DNA from: Streptomyces leeuwenhoekii | GTDB lineage: Bacteria > Actinomycetota > Actinomycetes > Streptomycetales > Streptomycetaceae | Assembly (NCBI RefSeq): GCF_001013905.1 | Contig: NZ_LN831790.1 | Location: 7,020,001 to 7,084,000, forward strand | Direction of reading: 5' to 3' | Length of the DNA stretch: 64,000 nt | Notes under the pieces: model-generated | The model's database searches: none | The model's input: only the letters and a program-made list of their open reading frames with translations | What the model was told of the DNA's origin: nothing | In this document: piece by piece, positions 58,906-64,000 of the stretch | Position numbering within the stretch: the first letter of the stretch is position 1 | How the letters are laid out: every line of letters starts with the position of its first letter | Position numbers and translations under genes: made by a program

Positions 58906-59240
58906 CGGGTGTCTCCTCAGGTGTCGTGGCCGTCGCCGCCCACGCGGCTGCCCCGCGCGGTGGCCGCGCCGCGCTCGACGGCCCCGGCGACCGCGGGACG
59001 GTGGTCAAGTACGCGCCCGGCTTCGTGCCCCCGCCCGCTCGCCGGGCGTGTCTCCCGCCGGGTGACCCGCGCGGCCGGTCCCGTCGCGCCGCCACGGCAG
59101 CGCGCCCGCCTGCGCCGTCCGGGCGGGACGCGCGGAACATGGCCGCGGCGGACGGGTACGTCAGGCGGTGGCCGCCCGGGGGCGGAGTGCGCGCGGGCCC
59201 TTCGCCGCCGCGCCGGGGCATCGGACCCGGCGCCGGGTCT
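58906..59240. other. Intergenic region, no gene recognised
   Basis: Lies upstream of DUF4865 and downstream of the TetR gene (both minus). High G/C, no supportable coding frame, repeat or terminator seen. Confidence 0.35.
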
Positions 59241-59813
59241 TCACGCGGCGCGCCGGCCGCGGGGCGCGAGCAGGGAGAGCAGACCCCGCACACCGGCGTC
59301 GAAGGCGGCGGGGGAGCCGGAGGCGCGCGCCAGGACGTACCCGCCCTGGACGGTGGCGACGACGGCCGCCGCGATCTCCTCGCCGTCCAGGGACGGCGCG
59401 AACTCGCCCCGCTCCTTGCCCTCCTCGACGATCCCGGCGATGCGCTCGCGCAGCCAGTCGAGGGTCTCGTCGACGGGGGCGCGCAGCTCGTCGCTGGCCA
59501 CGACGTCCGGGTCCATGGTCAGCCGGCCGACCGGGCAGCCCCGCAGCACGTCCCGCTCGCGCCGCAGATACGCCTCGATACGCTCGTACGCGCTCCCGGG
59601 GCCGTCCAGCACCTTCCCGGTGGCGGCCCGCATCTCCTCGGCGGTGCGCCGGATCGCGGCCAGGGCGAGGTCCGGCTTGCCCTTGAAGTGGTGGTACATG
59701 CTGCCCTGCCCGGCGCCCGCCCGCTCCAGGATCGCCTTCGGGCTCGTGCCCACGTAACCGCGCTCCCACAGCAGCTCACGGGTGGACTCGATCAGTCGCT
59801 CCGAGGTGCTCAT
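59241..59813 (-). CDS. TetR-family transcriptional regulator (YxaF/LmrA-like)
   Basis: 190 residues. HTH in YVGTSPKAILERAGAGQGSM followed by YHHFKGKPDLALAAIRRTAE; the C-terminal part (VLRGCPVGRLTMDPDVVASD, LDWLRERIAGIVEEGKERGE) is the LmrA/YxaF type, which controls multidrug or quinone-responsive genes. A 22-bp dyad lies 8 bp before the ATG, so it probably represses itself. The target gene is not obvious in the neighbourhood. Confidence 0.88.
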   Translation of the reverse strand: MSTSERLIESTRELLWERGYVGTSPKAILERAGAGQGSMYHHFKGKPDLALAAIRRTAEEMRAATGKVLDGPGSAYERIEAYLRRERDVLRGCPVGRLTMDPDVVASDELRAPVDETLDWLRERIAGIVEEGKERGEFAPSLDGEEIAAAVVATVQGGYVLARASGSPAAFDAGVRGLLSLLAPRGRRAA

Positions 59814-59820
59814 GCCGCCA

Positions 59821-59842
59821 CTGTACATACCAGTAGTTACAG
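59821..59842 (-). promoter_or_regulatory. TetR autoregulatory operator
   Basis: CTGTANNTAC-CA-GTANNTACAG: 8 of 10 pairs match in a 22-bp AT-rich dyad just upstream of the TetR ATG, overlapping a TATGTA -10-like box on the minus strand. Confidence 0.65.
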
Positions 59843-60055
59843 ATGTCGAGGCGTACGGGTGACGGTGTCCGCACGCGGGAGGCCGCTGCCTGCGGCGGCC
59901 CGGGCCGTGGGCGGACCCGCCGGCCCGGTACCGGCGCCGGCTCCCGCCCCTCCCCGGTGCGCGGCCCGCCCGGGCGGGGTCACGGGCCGCGGCGACCGGC
60001 GGCCGGACCGTGAGAAGTCCGGGAGAGGACCGGGAAGGGCCGGGTCACCGCCCGG

Positions 60056-60586
60056 TCAGCCGGCGACGGCGGACCGGGCGGGAGCGGGTTGGGGCCGGGC
60101 GAGGCCGACCTGCTCGACCTCGGGGAAGGGATGGACGGGCGCCTCCGCGACCGTGCGCCGCGGCGGGTGCGCGGTGGCCCTTGGCGCGGACACGGCCGTG
60201 GGAAGCGTGAACCAGACGACCTTGCCGGACTCTCCGTCCGGCCGGGCGCCCCAGCTCTCGCTCATCGCGGCCACCATCGCCAGGCCGCGCCCGCAGGTCG
60301 CCAGCGGGTCGGCGTCGTCCACCACGGGCAGGCGCGGATCGTGGTCGCGCACCGAGACCGTGAGCCGGTCGAGCAGCAGCTCCAGCTCCACGGTGCACGT
60401 CTTGTCGGGCCGGGCGTGCAGATGGACGTTGGTCAACAACTCCGTCACGCCGAGCGCCGCCCGGTCGATCAGGGAATCCAGATGCCAGTAGCGCAACTGC
60501 GCAGATACGATTCTGCGGACCTGGCCGATCCGCGACGGCAGGGCTTGGAGCTCCACCGTGCAGTGCCTGCTTGGGTGACTGATCAC
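60056..60586 (-). CDS. ATP-binding protein, RsbW/SpoIIAB-like anti-sigma kinase domain
   Basis: 176 residues. The HATPase_c N-box is ALGVTELLTNVHLHA and the G-boxes are LPVVDDADPL and TCGRGLAMVAAMSESWG. Single-domain proteins of this kind are very numerous in Streptomyces and modulate sigma factors or their antagonists. I take GTG 60586 (ISHPSRHCTVELQALPSRI), with GGGGAG upstream, since the family begins there; a longer frame back to 60766 is open but unlike the family. Pro/Ala-rich tail of about 35 residues. Confidence 0.83.
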   Translation of the reverse strand: MISHPSRHCTVELQALPSRIGQVRRIVSAQLRYWHLDSLIDRAALGVTELLTNVHLHARPDKTCTVELELLLDRLTVSVRDHDPRLPVVDDADPLATCGRGLAMVAAMSESWGARPDGESGKVVWFTLPTAVSAPRATAHPPRRTVAEAPVHPFPEVEQVGLARPQPAPARSAVAG

Positions 60587-60758
60587 GGCTGCGACTCCCC
60601 GACGTGAGGTCCGGAAGAACACGGAGAACGGATCCAGCGGGGCGACTGCGCCCGCTGTCATGGCCGGCGGGCTGGTTCGCAGCGTTATCGCCGGTAAACC
60701 CAGAGTGACGTGAGACCAGAGTGACGCACGGGGTACGGCGCCGCAACTCACGGACATC

Positions 60759-61082
60759 TCAGCCACCGCGCCCCGCCGCGCGGTGCACGGCCTCGATGAA
60801 GCGGCGTGCCGAGGGCGGCCCCGGCTCGCCCGGAGCGGGATCGCTCTCCCCGAGGGTCAGCACGTACCGCTTGCCGCCCAGCTCCGCCAGCGCCCGGTCC
60901 GCCGCGGCGAACCAGGGCCTGGAGGCGCGCACCGCCTGAACCGGAGCACTGTCGATCACCCGGCCGTAACTGGTGAGCAGCTCCAGCCTGCCGTCGCTGA
61001 TCCGGACCTGCCCGGCCCGGGTGAGCGAACGCAGCCGCTGCTCTATCCGTACCCCCGAGGCCGTGAACTCCGGCTTCGCCAT
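60759..61082 (-). CDS. Conserved hypothetical protein, 107 residues
   Basis: MAKPEFTASGVRIEQRLRSL, then RISDGRLELLTSYGRVIDSA and ELGGKRYVLTLGESDP. The strand-rich central part looks like a small PH-like or Bsu-type beta domain, as in several small streptomycete proteins of unknown role. No signal peptide or metal motif. It starts just upstream of the divergent cysteine synthase-like gene's control region. Confidence 0.7.
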   Translation of the reverse strand: MAKPEFTASGVRIEQRLRSLTRAGQVRISDGRLELLTSYGRVIDSAPVQAVRASRPWFAAADRALAELGGKRYVLTLGESDPAPGEPGPPSARRFIEAVHRAAGRGG

Positions 61083-61336
61083 GCCGCCGCCCCCTCACCC
61101 GCGTCGGTGTACCGGTCCGGGCTCCCTGCGGGCCGGTACCGGCTCGTGTCGTGACCGAATGTGCTGCTGCCCCCGTGCGGGGCTCCTGATCCTGGCCCGC
61201 CGGGGTGAAGTCTGCCCGCACGGAGCGCCGAGCACCAGTACATGTGTGCCCCCTCGGACAGCACGTGGGAGCACACGCGCGCGGCGCGCGCCCGCATGCG
61301 CCCCCCGGGCCCGATGCGCCCTCCCCAGGGGCCTCT

Positions 61337-61364
61337 TTGAGTGGCCCAAAGGTGTGTTTATGCA
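61337..61364 (+). promoter_or_regulatory. Candidate promoter of the cysteine synthase-like gene
   Basis: TTGAGT (61337-61342), 16 bp, TATGCA (61359-61364), about 80 bp before the GTG start. A second TATGAT near 61389 is an alternative -10. The rest of 61083-61447 holds no gene that I can support. Confidence 0.4.
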
Positions 61365-61447
61365 GGTGAGAAGCGTGCGCCGGGCGCCTATGATCCATGT
61401 ACCGGCCGCGCGACGCGCCGTCGGCGCGCAGCGTGAGGAGCCCTGTC

Positions 61448-62572
61448 GTGAGTACCACCGAACAGCCCTGTACCGGCGACACCCCGGATGTCGACCGCAG
61501 CGACGCCGCCTACCGCGCGTGGCTGAAGGAAGCCGTCCGCAAGGTCCAGGCCGACGCCAACCGCTCGGCCGACACCCATCTGCTCCGCTTCCCGCTGCCC
61601 GAGCCGTGGGGCATCGACCTGTATCTGAAGGACGAGTCGACCCATCCGACCGGCAGCCTCAAGCACCGGCTCGCCCGCTCGCTCTTCCTCTACGGCCTGT
61701 GCAACGGCTGGATCCGGCCCGACCGCCCGGTGATCGAGGCGTCCAGCGGCTCGACGGCCGTCTCCGAGGCGTACTTCGCGAAGCTGATCGGTGTGCCCTT
61801 CATCGCCGTCATGCCGCGCACGACGAGCACCGAGAAGATCCGCCTCATCGAATTCCACGGCGGGCGGTGTCACTTCGTCGACGACTCCCGCGCGATGTAC
61901 GAGGAGTCCGCCCGCCTCGCGGCCGAGACCGGCGGCCACTACATGGACCAGTTCACCTACGCCGAACGCGCCACCGACTGGCGCGGCAACAACAACATCG
62001 CCGAGTCGATCTTCCGCCAGTTGCGGCTGGAGCGGTTCCCGGAACCGGCCTGGATCGTCGCCACGGCCGGCACCGGCGGCACCTCCGCGACGCTGGCCCG
62101 CTACGTCCACTACATGCAGTACGACACCCGCATCTGTGTCGCCGACCCGGAGAACTCCTGCTTCTTCGACGGCTGGACGACCGGCGACCCCGACGTCACC
62201 TGCGACTGCGGGTCCCGCATTGAGGGCATCGGACGGCCGCGGATGGAGCCGAGCTTCGTGCCCGGCGCGATCGACCGGATGATGAAGGTGCCGGACGCGG
62301 CGAGCGTGGCGGCCGTACGGGCCCTGGAGCGGGCCATCGGCCGCAAGGCGGGCGGCTCGACCGGCACCGGGCTGTGGAGCGCCCTGAAGATCGTCGCCGA
62401 GATGGTGGCCGAGGGCCGCCGGGGCAGTGTGGTGACGCTGCTGTGCGACCCGGGGGACCGGTACCTCGACAAGTACTACTCCGACCGGTGGCTGGCCGAA
62501 CAGGGCCTGGACATCGCGCCGTACGCGGCGGCGATCGAGTCGCTGCTGGAGACCGGCGTCTGGCCCCGCTGA
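61448..62572 (+). CDS. PLP-dependent cysteine synthase family protein
   Basis: 374 residues of the fold-type II PLP enzymes. [20 protein letters not shown] holds the PLP Lys, [19 protein letters not shown] the Ser/Gly substrate loop and [16 protein letters not shown] the PLP phosphate loop. It is longer than CysK/CysM at the N-terminus and C-terminus and carries extra cysteines ([10 protein letters not shown]). Streptomyces relatives are annotated as cysteine synthase or L-cysteine desulfhydrase; synthesis versus breakdown cannot be decided. GTG 61448 has GAGGAG upstream. Confidence 0.87.
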   Translation: MSTTEQPCTGDTPDVDRSDAAYRAWLKEAVRKVQADANRSADTHLLRFPLPEPWGIDLYLKDESTHPTGSLKHRLARSLFLYGLCNGWIRPDRPVIEASSGSTAVSEAYFAKLIGVPFIAVMPRTTSTEKIRLIEFHGGRCHFVDDSRAMYEESARLAAETGGHYMDQFTYAERATDWRGNNNIAESIFRQLRLERFPEPAWIVATAGTGGTSATLARYVHYMQYDTRICVADPENSCFFDGWTTGDPDVTCDCGSRIEGIGRPRMEPSFVPGAIDRMMKVPDAASVAAVRALERAIGRKAGGSTGTGLWSALKIVAEMVAEGRRGSVVTLLCDPGDRYLDKYYSDRWLAEQGLDIAPYAAAIESLLETGVWPR

Positions 62573-62603
62573 CACGTCACGGGGCGGCGGGCGGCGCCGC
62601 CCC

Positions 62604-63467
62604 TCAGGCGGGCTCGCGGTCCGCGTCCCCGCCGTCCCCGCCGAGCCCGGTGTCCTCGCCCAGCTCCCCGGCGACGACCACCCGCAGATGCTCGGCCATC
62701 TCCGCACGCGCCTCGGCCGGCAGCCCCGCGTCGGTCACCAGGGTGTCGACCTGCTCCAGCTTCGCGAAGGAACTCAGGCCCACCACACCCCACTTGGTGT
62801 GGTCGGCGACCACCACCACCCGGCGGGCCGACCGCACCAGCCGGCGGTTGGTCTCCGCCTCCGCCAGGTTCGGCGTCGACAGCCCCGCCTCCACCGATAT
62901 GCCGTGCACCCCGAGGAACAGCACGTCGAAGTGGAGCGCCGCGATCGCCTGGTCGGCCACCGGGCCCACCAGCGAGTCGGACGGCGTGCGCACCCCGCCG
63001 GTCAGCACCACGGTGGCCGCGCCCGGCCGCGCGCCCGAGGTGCGCTGCGCCGCGTGGAAGACATCGGCCACCCGCACCGAGTTGGTGACGACCGTCAGGT
63101 CCGGCACGTCGAGCAGCCGGTGCGCCAGGGCGTACGTCGTCGTCCCGCCCGACAGCGCGATCGCCGCGCCCGGCACGACCAGCTCGGCCGCGGCCCGCGC
63201 GATGTCCTCCTTGGCGGTCTGCTCCAGACCCGACTTGGCCTCGAACCCCGGTTCGTGGGTGCTCGCCTCGACCACCGGCACCGCGCCCCCGTGCACCTTC
63301 TCCAGCACACCCTGCCGGGCCAGCGCGTCCAGATCGCGGCGGACCGTCATGTCCGACACCCCGAGCCGCCGGGTCAGCTCGTTGACCCGGACACCGCCCC
63401 GGCGGCGGACCTCGTCCAGGATCAGGGCGCGCCGCTGCTCCGCGAGGAGGTTCTGATTCTCGCTCAC
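62604..63467 (-). CDS. DeoR/GlpR-family transcriptional regulator
   Basis: 287 residues. HTH VRVNELTRRLGVSDMTVRRD at about residues 24-43 with the typical DLDALARQGVLEKVHGGAVP wing, then the sugar-phosphate sensor domain (IALSGGTTTYALAHRLLDVP, VVTNSVRVADVFHAA, VVVVADHTKWGVVG). It resembles GlpR/SugR-type global sugar regulators. GTG start with GGGAGCG upstream. Convergent with the cysteine synthase-like gene, 31 bp apart; targets not visible in the window. Confidence 0.89.
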   Translation of the reverse strand: MSENQNLLAEQRRALILDEVRRRGGVRVNELTRRLGVSDMTVRRDLDALARQGVLEKVHGGAVPVVEASTHEPGFEAKSGLEQTAKEDIARAAAELVVPGAAIALSGGTTTYALAHRLLDVPDLTVVTNSVRVADVFHAAQRTSGARPGAATVVLTGGVRTPSDSLVGPVADQAIAALHFDVLFLGVHGISVEAGLSTPNLAEAETNRRLVRSARRVVVVADHTKWGVVGLSSFAKLEQVDTLVTDAGLPAEARAEMAEHLRVVVAGELGEDTGLGGDGGDADREPA

Positions 63468-63763
63468 GTACGCTCCCGGTCCTTTCGCCTCAAGTCGCCC
63501 AAAACCCGCCCGGCACGCTCGGCGAACCTGCCCCCACGAGGACGTTCTCCCGGCTCCGGCGCGCGGCGTCCCATCCTCGCACGCCTGCTCGCCGGGTGCG
63601 CCACCACCTGCCCGACGCTCACCGGTCACTCAGGTCTCACCCGTGCGTCGCTCGTGCCACGGATCGGGGAAATTCCGTGACGAGGGGTGTACACCGCCCG
63701 CCGAGCGGAGATCCTGTGCCCGCACGGACACGGCCGACGGCACGTCACGGGGGATCACACACA

Positions 63764-64000
63764 GTGGAACGAGCACAGGAACAGGCCGCGGCGGGCGGGC
63801 AGGACGGCTCCGCCCCACCGCGCACGCCGACCGGAACGGCACTGGAACTCCTGGTCCACGGAGTCGGCGGCACCACACCCGACGCCATGCTGGACGATCC
63901 GCGGACCGTGCGCGTCACCGGCGACGACGTCGCCGCCGTCTTCCGGCGGGCCGAGGACGCCGACGCCGAATCGCGGCCGGGGGACTACCAGGGGCGGCCG
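63764..64000 (+). CDS. N-terminus of a large lipase-like/membrane protein (cut by window end)
   Basis: 79 codons remain open to the window edge. After a polar start comes TGTALELLVHGVGGTTPDAM then LDDPRTVRVTGDDVAAVFRR and AEDADAESRPGDY. HGVGG is an alpha/beta-hydrolase oxyanion-type loop at the start of long streptomycete proteins of unknown function that carry later membrane helices. GTG 63764 follows GGGGGA; an in-frame GTG at 63716 is also possible. Confidence 0.7.
   Translation, partial: MERAQEQAAAGGQDGSAPPRTPTGTALELLVHGVGGTTPDAMLDDPRTVRVTGDDVAAVFRRAEDADAESRPGDYQGRP

Noticed and set aside
58926..59160. Possible gene on the plus strand upstream of DUF4865
   Set aside because: The frame has no family features, overlaps the TetR gene further on and is compositionally a shadow.
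61083..61447. Small gene in the region before the cysteine synthase-like gene
   Set aside because: Open frames there are Arg/Ala-rich with no ribosome binding site or family similarity; the region is better read as control DNA.

Overview
The window is high-GC (roughly 70-75%) actinobacterial chromosome, almost certainly Streptomyces. The signs are GTG/TTG starts beside purine-rich ribosome binding sites, strong G/C bias at third codon positions, stop/start overlaps of the GTGA/ATGA type, GC stem-loop terminators without long U tracts, and Streptomyces-typical families (DUF5134, DUF6421, DUF6332, mycothiol-dependent maleylpyruvate isomerase-like protein, MFS, ROK, LacI and DeoR regulators, RsbW-like ATP-binding protein). 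I see no rRNA, tRNA or CRISPR. The first gene (DUF5134) and the last (lipase-like fold start) are cut by the window ends.

Layout. 1-10.4 kb: a FUSC permease whose frame runs without a stop into a MarR regulator, two VOC proteins, a GNAT acetyltransferase, GlpQ-like GDPD, then a tightly coupled DUF6421-SDR-threonine aldolase operon, a transglutaminase-like protein and a 1-acylglycerol-3-phosphate acyltransferase. 10.8-22 kb: thioredoxin/flavin reductase pair, electron transfer flavoprotein etfB-etfA with a strong terminator, an HpcH/HpaI-type lyase, a divergent LacI repressor/ROK sugar kinase pair, two small secreted proteins, a P-loop kinase-NUDIX fusion and an M20 dipeptidase. 22-30 kb: geranylgeranyl reductase-like flavoprotein, then an accessory scar (23.4-24.7 kb) with a Tn3 transposase remnant and broken genes, a MerR-peroxiredoxin fusion behind a textbook MerR-type promoter, a deazaflavin-dependent nitroreductase-like gene and a TetR regulator that share unusual arrays of 11-bp palindromes, separated by a membrane-anchored PAF-acetylhydrolase-like gene.

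30-46 kb: mycothiol-type enzyme and MFS exporter, then a carbohydrate island: ROK repressor, GH1 beta-glucosidase, two ABC permeases and a lipoprotein binding protein, divergent from a GH31 alpha-xylosidase. The enzyme pair suggests xyloglucan-type oligosaccharide use; no ATPase gene is present, as expected where the shared ATPase MsiK is used. The 462-bp divergent control region carries ten GTCGA(A/C) boxes at 10-11 bp spacing. Next come a DUF3533-like membrane protein, Dps, a Gfo/Idh/MocA oxidoreductase with a DUF6807 (PmoA) partner behind a LacI-type operator, and a PAP2 phosphatase.

46-64 kb: a copper module (copA, copZ and a divergent His-rich exported protein) with CsoR-type boxes inside both promoters; an AgaR-like DeoR regulator, SIS isomerase and class II aldolase; RlmG-like methyltransferase; AlkB-like dioxygenase; a ROK regulator whose stop codon lies in the end of a 162-bp MITE-like element; a collapsed esterase/LysR pseudogene pair; DUF4865 with a phosphotriesterase-family protein; TetR; an anti-sigma-like ATP-binding protein; a PLP cysteine synthase-family protein; and a GlpR-like DeoR regulator. 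The most unusual signals are the phased GTCGAA array, the palindrome arrays around the TetR/nitroreductase pair, the two regulator-effector fusions (FUSC-MarR, MerR-peroxiredoxin) and the DUF6421 operon, whose first protein shows a zincin-like motif set.
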